DNA of 64,000 nucleotides from the NCBI RefSeq assembly GCF_000802185.1, contig NZ_KN676113.1, positions 2,479,001 through 2,543,000 of the forward strand, written 5' to 3'. The notes below the pieces were generated by a model. It did not search any database and was not told the origin of the DNA. It saw only the letters and a program-made list of their open reading frames with translations. The translations under genes and the position numbers were made by a program. The stretch is from Belnapia sp. F-4-1. GTDB lineage: Bacteria; Pseudomonadota; Alphaproteobacteria; Acetobacterales; Acetobacteraceae. Positions 1 through 9,761 of the stretch are shown piece by piece (the stretch's first letter is position 1; every line of letters starts with the position of its first letter).

Positions 1-909
1 CTGGCCGCCAATACCGTTGCGCGTGAAAAGGACAAGGTCCATCTGAACACGGGCGCCCTGTCCTCCGTGCTGACCGGCGCCCAATGCTCCCCCAACCTCG
101 TGCACGGCCCGCTCGACACCTGGGCCATGGGGCATGCCACCGCCACGGCGCTGACGAAGGCGGGCGGCGACAGCTGGTTCTTCGTCACGGCGGATTATGC
201 CTTCGGCCACGCCTTGCAGGAGGATGCATCCCAGTTCGTCCGGGCTGCCGGCGGCAAGGTCGTCGGCAGCGTGCGGCACCCATTCCCCGGAACCACCGAC
301 TTCGCCTCCTTCCTGCTGCAGGCCCAGTCGAGCCGGGCCAAGGTCATCGCGCTGGCGCATTCCGGGGTGGACCTCATCAACTGCATGAAGCAGACGCAGG
401 AGTTCGGCCTGACGCGACGCGGCAACAAGGTCGCCGGCCTGGGTGCCTTCATCACGGATGTCGCCGGCATGGGCCTGCCGCTCGCCCAGGGCCTGGTGCT
501 GACCGAAAGCTTCTACTGGGACCTGAACGACCGCACCCGCGCCTTCTACAACCGCGTCAAGCCACGCTTCGAGCGGCCGACCGTATTGCCGAACTCCCTG
601 CATGCCGGTGCCTATGCGGCAACCGTCCATTACCTCAAGACGGTGAAGGAGATGGGCGTGGCCGAGGCCAAGCGGTCGGGCCAGCGGACGGTCGAGCGGA
701 TGAAGGCGATGCCGACCGATGACGATGCCTTCGGCCAGGGCATGATCCGCCAGGACGGGCAGATGATCGTCCCGGTTCACCTGTTCCAGGTGAAGACGCC
801 GGAGGAGAGCCGCAACCCCGCCGACGTCTTCAAGGTGCTGGAGACCGTGCCGGCCGAGCAGGCCTTCCGCCCCCTTGCGGAAGGCGGTTGCCCGCTGGTT
901 CGGACCTGA
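1..909 (+). CDS. ABC transporter substrate-binding protein, LivK type (5' partial)
   Basis: The reading frame is open from base 1, so the true start and signal peptide lie upstream. About 302 residues are visible, roughly the C-terminal three quarters of a periplasmic branched-chain amino acid or aromatic-acid binding protein. Family features are the stretch with GDSWFFVTADYAFGHALQ near residue 60, the following GG-KVVGSVRHPFPGTTDFASFL, and a C-terminal HLFQVK segment. The family delivers ligand to a Liv-type ABC permease, but no permease or ATPase is seen here. The next gene is convergent, only 9 bases away. The ligand cannot be read from the sequence. Confidence 0.88.
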   Translation: MAANTVAREKDKVHLNTGALSSVLTGAQCSPNLVHGPLDTWAMGHATATALTKAGGDSWFFVTADYAFGHALQEDASQFVRAAGGKVVGSVRHPFPGTTDFASFLLQAQSSRAKVIALAHSGVDLINCMKQTQEFGLTRRGNKVAGLGAFITDVAGMGLPLAQGLVLTESFYWDLNDRTRAFYNRVKPRFERPTVLPNSLHAGAYAATVHYLKTVKEMGVAEAKRSGQRTVERMKAMPTDDDAFGQGMIRQDGQMIVPVHLFQVKTPEESRNPADVFKVLETVPAEQAFRPLAEGGCPLVRT

Positions 910-918
910 CGGTGCCGT

Positions 919-2544
<1,626 letters not shown>

Positions 2545-2588
2545 GGGGTTGATGCTCCTTGGAGTCTCGGTTCGAGCGGGAGTTCGGC

Positions 2589-3392
2589 TCAGGCCGCAGT
2601 CACGCCGCCATCGACCACGAGGCCGGCGCCGTTCATGTAGCCGGCGTCGTCGGAGGCAAGGAACACGATGCCCTTGGCGATGTCCGAGGCCATGCCGAGA
2701 CGGCCCCACGGGACCGAATCCATTGCGACCTTCCGCGCCGGGGCGGTGTCGTTGCTGCCGGTCCGCTGCGCGCGGGCGACAAAGGTCTGCTCGCCCATAT
2801 CCGTCTCGATCACGCCGGGATGGATGGAGTTGACGCGGATCCGGTAGCCCTTGCGCCCGAACTCCAGCGCGGCCGACTTGGTGAACAGCGTCACCCCGCC
2901 CTTCGTCATCGAATAGAGCGGGTCGAACTGCGAGCCGACGATGCCGGCGATGGAGGCGAGGTTGACGATGGCGCTGCCATGCTCGGAGGAGGCCGCCGCC
3001 TCCCGCAGCGCCGGCACGGCAAGTCGGGTACCGAGGAAGACGCCGGTCATGTTGACGGCGACAAGCCGGTCCCATTCCGCGAGGGTCACGTCCTCGATCG
3101 ACTTGCCGATGAAGACGCCGGCGTTGTTCACCAGGATGTCGAGCTTGCCGAACCGCGTGGTGGCAAGTCCGATGGCAGCCCGCCAGTCCTCCTCGCGCGT
3201 CACGTCGAGATGGGCGTACTCCGCCTGGCCGCCCTCGCCGCGGATGGCCTCGACGGTCGCCCGCCCGGCCTCGTCGAGGATGTCGGCGACCACCACTGCC
3301 GCGCCCGCCTTCGCCATCAGCCGGGCGGCCTCGCCGCCGATGCCGCGCGCCGCGCCCGAAACCAACGCAACCTTGCCGTCGAGCCTGTTCAT
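2589..3392 (-). CDS. Short-chain dehydrogenase/reductase
   Basis: A 267-residue classical SDR. The NAD(P) motif SGAARGIG is at residues 11-18, NNAG near 88, and the catalytic Ser-Tyr-Lys set appears as NLASIAG followed by YSMTKGG. The aspartate after the second strand (VVADILD) favours NAD over NADP. The ATG at 3392 gives the usual SDR length. It is upstream of, and co-directional with, the Baeyer-Villiger monooxygenase, probably in one transcript. A reasonable inference is oxidation of a secondary alcohol to the ketone used by that enzyme. Confidence 0.93.
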   Translation of the reverse strand: MNRLDGKVALVSGAARGIGGEAARLMAKAGAAVVVADILDEAGRATVEAIRGEGGQAEYAHLDVTREEDWRAAIGLATTRFGKLDILVNNAGVFIGKSIEDVTLAEWDRLVAVNMTGVFLGTRLAVPALREAAASSEHGSAIVNLASIAGIVGSQFDPLYSMTKGGVTLFTKSAALEFGRKGYRIRVNSIHPGVIETDMGEQTFVARAQRTGSNDTAPARKVAMDSVPWGRLGMASDIAKGIVFLASDDAGYMNGAGLVVDGGVTAA

Positions 3393-3535
3393 CGATGCGA
3401 TTCCGTTTCTTGGACGAAGGGATGCTCTGCTTGGCATCTCTCGCACCAGCTTACGGAACCGGGAACCCGGCCGATAGTCGGCTCCCGTGCCATCGATGAG
3501 GTATGGCGGGCCAGCCCTGGCGATGTCCCTGGCGG

Positions 3536-4567
3536 TCAGGCCTTGGCGCGGTGGGCGGCAAGCCGTTCGGCATATTCGATGGCCTCGATCAGGCTGCGCT
3601 CGCTGGCGATGCCGCGTCCGGCGATGTCGAAGGCGGTGCCGTGGTCGACCGAGGTGCGGATGATGGGCAGGCCGAGGGTGATGTTGACGCCCGACAACGC
3701 GTCCCATTTACCGGTCGCAGGATCGACGTTGAAGCCGAGCAGCTTGACCGGAATGTGCCCCTGGTCGTGATACATCGCCACCACCGCGTCGTACTGGCCG
3801 GCCCGCAGCTTAACGAAGACGGTATCGCCCGGCACCGGGCCGGATACCACCAATCCGTCCCGAACCGCCTGGGCGATGGTGGGCTCGGAAACCTCGATGT
3901 CCTCCCGGCCGAACAGCCCGCCCTCGCCGGCATGCGGGTTGAGGGCGGCGACGGCGATGCGCGGCTCCCGGATGCCCAGGCCGAGCAGGGCCTCCTGTGT
4001 CAGGTCCAGCACCAGGCGCAGGCGCTCGGGCGTCAGCCGCTTCGGCACGTCCTGCAGCGCCACATGGGTGGTCACGTGGCTGACCCGCATGTTGCCGTGC
4101 GCCAGCAGCATCACCGAGCCCTTCACCCCGGTCAGCGATGCCAGCATCTCGGTGTGGCCGGCATAGTGGTAGCCGGCCTTGTTCAGCGCCTCCTTGTTCA
4201 GCGGCGCGGTGACGATGGCGCCGGCTCGGCCGGATTGCGCCAGCCGCACGCCCTGCTCGACCGCGAGATAGGCGAAGCGGCCGCCATCGGCCGAGAGCAC
4301 CCCGGGCTCAATCGGCGCACCCTCCGGGCCGGCCTGCAGGAAGCACAGGGCCGGCCAGTCGTCCTGTTCGGCAGAGACCTCGGGGATGGCGAGCCCGGGC
4401 GACAGCGCGGCGCGGGCGCGTTCCAGCGCCCTGCCGCTGCCGATCACGAGCAGCCGCAGCTCGCCGGCCTCGATGCGCCCACGCAGCGCCTCGCAGGCCT
4501 TGACGATGATCTCGGGCCCGATCCCGGCGGGATCGCCCATGGTGATCGCAAGGTGCCGTGGCGTCAT
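3536..4567 (-). CDS. PdxA-family 4-phosphoerythronate/threonate dehydrogenase
   Basis: A 343-residue PdxA-family enzyme, starting MTPRHLAITMGDPAGIGPEI. Three metal-binding histidines are visible in the expected contexts: YHYAGHTEML, MYHDQGHIP and VDHGTAFD. True PdxA oxidises 4-phosphohydroxythreonine in vitamin B6 synthesis. PdxA2 paralogues next to DUF1537 kinases oxidise 4-phospho-D-threonate or 4-phospho-D-erythronate and release dihydroxyacetone phosphate. The start ATG overlaps the stop of the kinase by four bases, which supports the catabolic role. A B6 role cannot be excluded from the protein alone. Confidence 0.92.
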   Translation of the reverse strand: MTPRHLAITMGDPAGIGPEIIVKACEALRGRIEAGELRLLVIGSGRALERARAALSPGLAIPEVSAEQDDWPALCFLQAGPEGAPIEPGVLSADGGRFAYLAVEQGVRLAQSGRAGAIVTAPLNKEALNKAGYHYAGHTEMLASLTGVKGSVMLLAHGNMRVSHVTTHVALQDVPKRLTPERLRLVLDLTQEALLGLGIREPRIAVAALNPHAGEGGLFGREDIEVSEPTIAQAVRDGLVVSGPVPGDTVFVKLRAGQYDAVVAMYHDQGHIPVKLLGFNVDPATGKWDALSGVNITLGLPIIRTSVDHGTAFDIAGRGIASERSLIEAIEYAERLAAHRAKA

Positions 4568-5703
4568 TGGTGGATGCTCCCGATGGGCAGGCCGTTATGG
4601 CCGAGAAGGTCGCGCCAGAGTGCGTCTGTGCCGAAGGCGCCGGATTTGGAGACGACCGCGACGCCGTCCCAGGCGCCGCCCTGCATGACCGAGCGCGGGA
4701 TGCCCGGCGCGATCAGCCCCGCCGTCCGCAGCGACCGCGCCCCGAGGCCGCGGCAGAGCGCCCGCAAGGTTTCGCCGCCGGCGGCGATAAGGGTGCCGGG
4801 GCGCGGCAGGCAGTGCGCCAGGGCGACGAAGGCGGCCTCGATGCGGCGCGCGGCATCGTCGCGGGCCAGCCCGGGCGGGAGGTCGAGGCTTGCCAGCGCC
4901 ACGCCGGTCGCCGCCATCCGCCGCGCGATGTCCGCTGCGCCGGCGCTGCCCCCCTCCGCGATCCGGAGCCAGCTCGGGCCACTGGCCGCCAGCTGCCGCG
5001 CCGTCACCGCCTGGTCGGAGCCGAACAGCCCGAGCACCGGGGCTTCGAGCAGGGTCGAGGGCCGCACCTTGGCCTCGCCGGCCAGCGCGCGGGCCAGCCC
5101 GCCGCTGCCGCACCACAGCACCGGCCCCTGCGCCGCGCGGCCCAGCGTGGCGAGGCGCGCGAGATCCTCCTCGGTCACGGCATCGAACACGGCGATGCCG
5201 GGCGGCAGCGGCGCATCGGTGCGTCCCGTCTTGGCCGGCAGCCCCTCTGCCGCCAGCATGTCCGGCAGGCTTCGCTCCCCGGCCGGCGACCAGCCGCCCT
5301 CCGGCTGTCCCACCATCAGGCGCCCGCCGCGGGTGATGCGGCCCTGCGCCGGGAAGGCGGGGGCGAGGACGCAGTGGCGCCAGGCGCCCAGCCGGAGGCA
5401 GGCGGCGAGTTCGGCGGCGACATGGCCGCGCAGCAGGCTGTCCACCTTCTTGTAGGCGATGCCCGCACCGGCCAGCGCCGGGGCCAGGGAGCCGACCCGT
5501 GCGATGGCGGCATCGCGCGTGGCCTCCCGGGTGCCGGAGTCCAGCGCGACGCTGCCGGGGGGCGAGGCCGCCTCAGTCATGCCGTCCCAGAGAACCTCCA
5601 CCAGCCCGCAGAGCGCGGTGAGCTCGGCAGCGGTGTCCAGCGCCCCGGTGAGGTCGTCGGCAAGCAGGCGGAGCCGGGGGCCGGGTGCATCAGTCATCGT
5701 CAT
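4564..5703 (-). CDS. Four-carbon acid sugar kinase (DUF1537)
   Basis: A 379-residue two-domain kinase of the OtnK/DtnK/DenK group. The N-terminal substrate domain has the signature LLADDLTGALDTAAE at residues 13-27 and the linker AYKKVDSLLRGH; the C-terminal nucleotide domain ends with KSGAFGTDALWRDLL. It phosphorylates a four-carbon sugar acid such as D-threonate or D-erythronate for the PdxA-like enzyme that overlaps it. The start is taken at 5703 because that ATG overlaps the stop of the regulator remnant by four bases; the ATG at 5697 is an alternative, two codons shorter. The exact sugar acid is not determined. Confidence 0.9.
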   Translation of the reverse strand: MTMTDAPGPRLRLLADDLTGALDTAAELTALCGLVEVLWDGMTEAASPPGSVALDSGTREATRDAAIARVGSLAPALAGAGIAYKKVDSLLRGHVAAELAACLRLGAWRHCVLAPAFPAQGRITRGGRLMVGQPEGGWSPAGERSLPDMLAAEGLPAKTGRTDAPLPPGIAVFDAVTEEDLARLATLGRAAQGPVLWCGSGGLARALAGEAKVRPSTLLEAPVLGLFGSDQAVTARQLAASGPSWLRIAEGGSAGAADIARRMAATGVALASLDLPPGLARDDAARRIEAAFVALAHCLPRPGTLIAAGGETLRALCRGLGARSLRTAGLIAPGIPRSVMQGGAWDGVAVVSKSGAFGTDALWRDLLGHNGLPIGSIHQ

Positions 5704-5972
5704 GCCGCGGGCACCCCGATGGCGCCCGGCGGCAGGCGCGCCCCATCGCTCGGCTCCGCCGCCAGGTCCCGCGCCCGCGGCATGGCCAAGGTGGCAATCA
5801 GGCGGAAGGCGATGCCGCGGTCGAGCCCGGCGCGGTCCGCGACCTCGGCGACGGTCAGCGCGGGCAGGTTTCGGCCGAAGGTCCTGGCCACAGGCTGAAC
5901 CTGGTTTTTGGGGTTGTACGAAGCCTTCGGCGGCTCCGTCCCGGCCTGAGCCCGAGAGACGTCTTCCGGCAC
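5700..5972 (-). pseudogene. IclR-family regulator remnant (N-terminal helix-turn-helix only)
   Basis: A 90-residue open frame. Residues 24-62 (VQPVARTFG, then LPALTVAEVADRAGLDRG) match the start of IclR/PcaR-type regulators through the recognition helix. After ATL at residue 62 the match stops. The winged part and the roughly 170-residue ligand domain are missing, replaced by a short tail that overlaps the kinase start by four bases. This looks like an internal deletion joining the front of the regulator to the end of the next gene. The kinase beyond it is the type of gene such a regulator controls. It could still bind DNA weakly, but dimerisation and ligand sensing should be lost. Confidence 0.6.
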
Positions 5973-6044
5973 CGCGCTGCGTCCTTTGCGTCCGAGGCGG
6001 CTCGCCGGCGCCTAGGAGTCGTTGCCTCACCGTTGATCGGAATG

Positions 6045-6058
6045 CGAACATTCGTTCG
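6045..6058. promoter_or_regulatory. Candidate IclR-type operator
   Basis: CGAAC and GTTCG form a perfect inverted repeat with a 4-base spacer. A third half-site, GCGAA, follows at 6063-6067. PcaU/PobR-type IclR proteins bind repeated palindromic half-sites of this general kind. It lies between the regulator remnant and the flavin monooxygenase gene. Only the repeat is observed; the assignment is inferred. Confidence 0.4.
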
Positions 6059-6217
6059 ATGTGCGAAGCTCGGGTAATCCTACCGGGACTTCGGCGTCAA
6101 GCACTGGCCGGGCCGGCCCCCCTGCCGCCGGAGCGGCGTCCGGCGCTTGCCAAGCCCGGCGGGACCGGCTGCACTCCGCCCCAGCCACCAGCCTGCCGGG
6201 GAGCCGCCGCCATTCCC

Positions 6218-7552
6218 ATGATCCTCGCCGCCAATGCGAATGCCCAAGGGTCCCATGTCGGCGAATGGCGCCATCCGGATGCCTGGGACCGTCCGGCCAG
6301 CAACCTTGAGAATGCCGTGCGCCTGGCCCGCATCGCCGAGGCCGGACTGTTCGATCTGCTCTTTCTCGCCGATGGCAACGGCGTGCGGAACCTCGACAAG
6401 CCAGACCTCTTCGCCGCCACCAGCCCCTCCGACCGGCCGGCGGTGTTCGAGCCGGTGACGCTGCTCTCGGCGCTGGCCATGGTGACGCGGCATATCGGCC
6501 TCGTCGCCACCACCACGACGACCTATGACGAGCCCTATGCGGTGGCGCGGCGCTTCGCCTCGCTCGACCATATCAGCGGCGGGCGTGCGGGCTGGAACCT
6601 CGTCACCACCTCGAACCCGGGCGATGCGCTGAACTTCAGCAAGGAGGCGCATGCGCCACGCGAGGATCGCTACGCCCGTGCCGGCGAATTCGCCGACATC
6701 GTCAAGGGCTTGTGGGACTCCTGGGCCGACGATGCCTTCCCGCAGGACAAGGCCAGCGGGCGCTTCCTCGATCCGGCGCGGGTCCATGCGCTGAACCACA
6801 AGGGCGAGCATTTCTCGGTCGCCGGGCCGCTGAACGCGCCGCGCCTGGTGCAGGGCCATCCAGTGATCTTCTCGGCCGGGCAATCGGAGATGGGCAAGGA
6901 GCTCTCGGCCCGCACCGCCGATTGCGTCTTCGCCATCGAGGGGACGATCGAGCGCGCCCGCATGCTCTATGCCGACCTCAAGGCGCGCCTGCCGCGCTAC
7001 GGCCGCAGGCCGGAAAGCCTGAAGGTCCTGAGCGGCGTCACCATCTTCGTCGGCGAGACGGAAGCCGAGGCCGATGCACTGTTCCAGGCGCTGGAGGATC
7101 TCGTCTCCCCCGCGGTCGGCCTCGACTACCTCTCCAAGATGATCGGCCACCGCATGGCGGGCTACGCGCTCGACGAACCGATGCCCGATCTCGAGGCGGA
7201 GCATGTCGGGCCGACCGGCATCGGCAAGGCGATCCTCGGCGTGGCCCGCGCGGAAGGGCTGACGGTGCGGCAGACCTACAAGCGCATCCTGCCGCAGATG
7301 GCGGGTAACCTGTTCAAGGGCAGCGCCCGGCAGATCGCCGACCTGATGGAAGAGTGGTACCGGACGGAGGCCTGCGACGGCTTCATGATCGCCGCCCCGG
7401 TGGTGCCAACGGGGCTCGAGCGCTTCATCCGGCTCGTGGTGCCGGAGCTGCAACGCCGCGGCCTGTTCCGCACGGCTTATGAGGGCCGGACGCTCCGGGA
7501 CAATCTCGGCCTGCCGCGCCCCGCCAACCGCTTCTTCTCCGAGCTCGCCTGA
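6218..7552 (+). CDS. LLM-class flavin-dependent monooxygenase (NtaA/SnaA/DszA family)
   Basis: A 444-residue FMN-dependent monooxygenase of the bacterial luciferase superfamily. Family markers are WRHPDAWD near residue 20, the AEAGLFDLLFLADG segment, TTTTYDEPYAVARRFASLDHISGGRAGWNLVTT in the middle, and HPVIFSAGQSEMGKELSARTADCVF. Such enzymes use FMNH2 from a separate reductase to oxidise nitrilotriacetate, EDTA, sulfones or similar compounds. The start is set at the ATG before ILAANANAQG because upstream codons have no family similarity; an ATG at 6059 is the alternative. The stop overlaps the next ATG by one base (TGATG). No flavin reductase is nearby. Confidence 0.9.
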   Translation: MILAANANAQGSHVGEWRHPDAWDRPASNLENAVRLARIAEAGLFDLLFLADGNGVRNLDKPDLFAATSPSDRPAVFEPVTLLSALAMVTRHIGLVATTTTTYDEPYAVARRFASLDHISGGRAGWNLVTTSNPGDALNFSKEAHAPREDRYARAGEFADIVKGLWDSWADDAFPQDKASGRFLDPARVHALNHKGEHFSVAGPLNAPRLVQGHPVIFSAGQSEMGKELSARTADCVFAIEGTIERARMLYADLKARLPRYGRRPESLKVLSGVTIFVGETEAEADALFQALEDLVSPAVGLDYLSKMIGHRMAGYALDEPMPDLEAEHVGPTGIGKAILGVARAEGLTVRQTYKRILPQMAGNLFKGSARQIADLMEEWYRTEACDGFMIAAPVVPTGLERFIRLVVPELQRRGLFRTAYEGRTLRDNLGLPRPANRFFSELA

Positions 7553-8508
7553 TGCCGCGCCGCCGCACCCTCCTCGCCGCCCTCGCCCTGCCGGCCATCG
7601 CGCGTGCCGAGGCCTGGCCGGCGCGGCCGCTCCGCGTCGTCGTGCCCTTCGCGCCCGGCGGCGCCACCGACCTCATCGCCCGGCTGGTCGCGGAGCGGCT
7701 GGCCACCCCGCTCGGGCAGCAGGTGGCGGTCGAGAACCGCGCGGGCGCCTTCGGCATCCTCGGCGCCGATGCTGTGGCCAAGGCGCCGGCCGATGGCTAC
7801 ACGCTGCTCGCCGCCAGCCCGGGACCGATGGCGGTGAACCCCTATGTCTACAAGACGCTGCCCTACGACCCGGAGCGCGACCTCTGCGGCGTCTCCATGG
7901 TGGCGACGATCCCCTATGTGATGATCGTCCCCGCCTCGCTCGGCGTCTCTTCCGTGCCGGAGTTCCTGGCGCTGGCCCGCGCCCGGCCCGGCGCGATCAA
8001 TTTCGCCACCTCCGGCATGGCCTCCCGCCTCACCGTCGAGATGTTCCGCGCGCTCGCCGGCGGCGTGCCGATGGAGATGGTGCAGTACCGGGGCGGCGCC
8101 CCGGCGCGGACCGACCTGCTGGCGGGGCGGATCCAGCTGGTGATCGAGCAGGCGCCCTCCTTCCTCGAGGATTTCCGCGCCGGCACGCTGCGCCCGTTGG
8201 CGGTGGGCGGCGCCCGGCGCTTCGCCCTGCTGCCCGAGGTGCCGACGCTGCAGGAAGCCGGCATCCCTGGCTACGAGGCTGCAGCCTGGCTTGGCTACGC
8301 CGCCCCCGCGGGCACGCCGATGACGGTCCGCAGGCGACTGGCGGAGGAGATCGACCGCATCCTTCTGCTGCCGGAGGTGCGCGAGAGGCTGGCGAGCTGG
8401 GGCGCGGAGCCGGTGGGTGGCCCGCCCGAGGCGATGGACCGCCTGCTCGCCGCGGAACGGGCCCGATGGCAGGATGTCGTGCGCCGCGCCGGGATCGAAC
8501 GGGAATAG
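7552..8508 (+). CDS. Tripartite tricarboxylate transporter (Bug) substrate-binding protein
   Basis: A 318-residue periplasmic binding protein. It begins with an arginine-rich signal peptide (MPRRRTLLAALALPAIARA). The Bug-family signature VVVPFAPGGATDLIAR comes next and GQQVAVENRAGA follows; LPEVPTLQEAGIPGYEA is the usual C-terminal motif. Bug proteins bind carboxylates for TctAB-type permeases, but none is encoded here. Its ATG overlaps the stop of the flavin monooxygenase, so the two are translationally coupled and probably serve uptake and oxidation of the same compound (inference). Confidence 0.93.
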   Translation: MPRRRTLLAALALPAIARAEAWPARPLRVVVPFAPGGATDLIARLVAERLATPLGQQVAVENRAGAFGILGADAVAKAPADGYTLLAASPGPMAVNPYVYKTLPYDPERDLCGVSMVATIPYVMIVPASLGVSSVPEFLALARARPGAINFATSGMASRLTVEMFRALAGGVPMEMVQYRGGAPARTDLLAGRIQLVIEQAPSFLEDFRAGTLRPLAVGGARRFALLPEVPTLQEAGIPGYEAAAWLGYAAPAGTPMTVRRRLAEEIDRILLLPEVRERLASWGAEPVGGPPEAMDRLLAAERARWQDVVRRAGIERE

Positions 8509-8765
8509 CGATCCTCCGCCTGCCAGGCCTGCGGGGCCGGCGATCGAGCTGCAGCCCCTCGGCTTCGGCGAAGCAAGCCCCGCGGCAGGGCAGGGGGCGG
8601 CGCCGAAGGGTACTGGCCTAACGGTCCCCGATTACCTATCCATGCGCCCTGCGCCGTAACACGGAATGGGACATTGCCGACACAAACGGTCCGAAATGCC
8701 AGGTTCGCCGCCGCTTTGCCGATGAGGCCCGGGCTTCCCCCGCCCGGCACCAGCCGCCGCCGGCC
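8509..8765. other. Intergenic region before the hopanoid genes
   Basis: No gene is supported in these 257 bases. Somewhat less GC-rich sequence around 8640-8700 probably holds the promoter of hpnA, but no clear -35/-10 pair or operator was recognised. Confidence 0.4.
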
Positions 8766-9761
8766 ATGACCGGGACCGTGATGCTGACCGGGGCAACGGG
8801 CTTCCTCGGCTCGGCCATCGCCCTGGCCCTGCATGGCGCCGGCCACCGCGTCCGCGCCCTGGTTCGGCCGGAAACGCCCCGCGCCGTGCTCGGCGGGTTG
8901 CCGGTGGAGTTCATCCCCGGCGACCTCACCGATGCGGCCTCCATCGCCGAGGCTATGCGCAGCTGCGACGCCGCCATCCATTGCGCCGCCGACTACCGCA
9001 TCTTCGTCCCCGACCCGGAGCGCATGTGGGCGGTGAACGTCGCTGGGACCGAGGCGGTGATGCGCGCAGCGCTGGCCGAGGGCTGCCGCCGCGTCGTCCA
9101 TGTTTCCTCCGTCGCCACGCTGAAGCCCCGCCGCGACGGCCAGCCGGCCACCGAGACGGATGCCGCCTCGCCCGGGGAGGCCATCGGCCCCTACAAGCGC
9201 AGCAAGACCGAGGCGGAGCGGCTGGTCGAGCGGCTGGTCGCCGAGGCCGGCCTGCCCGCCGTCATCGTCAACCCCTCGACGCCCATCGGCCCCCGCGACC
9301 GCCGCCCGACGCCGACCGGCCGCATCATCCTCGAGGCGGCGCGGGGGCGGATGCCGGCCTTCGTCGATACCGGCCTCAACCTCGTCCATGTCGATGACGT
9401 GGCCGCCGGCTGCGTCGCCGCGCTCACCCGGGGCGAGGTAGGCGAGCGCCATATCCTCGGCGGCCAGGACGTGCCGCTCGGCGAGCTGCTGACCCGCATC
9501 TCGGCGATCTTCGGCCGACGCCGCCCGGTGCGGCTGCCGCGTGCGCCGCTCTGGCCGGCGGCCGTCGCCTCCGAGGGCTTGGCCCGGCTGACGGGGCGGG
9601 AGCCGATGCTGACCCTCGATGGCCTCCGCATGGCCGCGCGCCCGATGTATTTCAGCGCCGCCAAGGCGGAGCGCGTGCTCGGCCACCATGCCCGGCCCTG
9701 GCAGGAGGCGGTGGCCGAGGCCATCGCCTGGTTCCGCGAGCAGGGGATGCTCAACCGGTGA
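8766..9761 (+). CDS. hpnA: Hopanoid-associated sugar epimerase HpnA
   Basis: A 331-residue extended SDR / NAD-dependent epimerase. The nucleotide motif TGATGFLGSAIA is at residues 8-19 and the catalytic tyrosine-lysine pair appears in GPYKRSKTEAERLV near 145. The segments VNPSTPIGPRDRRPTPTGRII and NLVHVDDVAAGCVAAL are typical of HpnA. HpnA is encoded with squalene-hopene cyclase in many bacteria, and its exact reaction remains unclear. The stop overlaps the GTG start of hpnB by four bases. An internal ATG at 8781 would also keep the NAD motif. Confidence 0.93.
   Translation: MTGTVMLTGATGFLGSAIALALHGAGHRVRALVRPETPRAVLGGLPVEFIPGDLTDAASIAEAMRSCDAAIHCAADYRIFVPDPERMWAVNVAGTEAVMRAALAEGCRRVVHVSSVATLKPRRDGQPATETDAASPGEAIGPYKRSKTEAERLVERLVAEAGLPAVIVNPSTPIGPRDRRPTPTGRIILEAARGRMPAFVDTGLNLVHVDDVAAGCVAALTRGEVGERHILGGQDVPLGELLTRISAIFGRRRPVRLPRAPLWPAAVASEGLARLTGREPMLTLDGLRMAARPMYFSAAKAERVLGHHARPWQEAVAEAIAWFREQGMLNR

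Noticed and set aside
5700..5972. A functional IclR regulator
   Set aside because: Only the helix-turn-helix is present; the wing and the whole ligand domain are missing.
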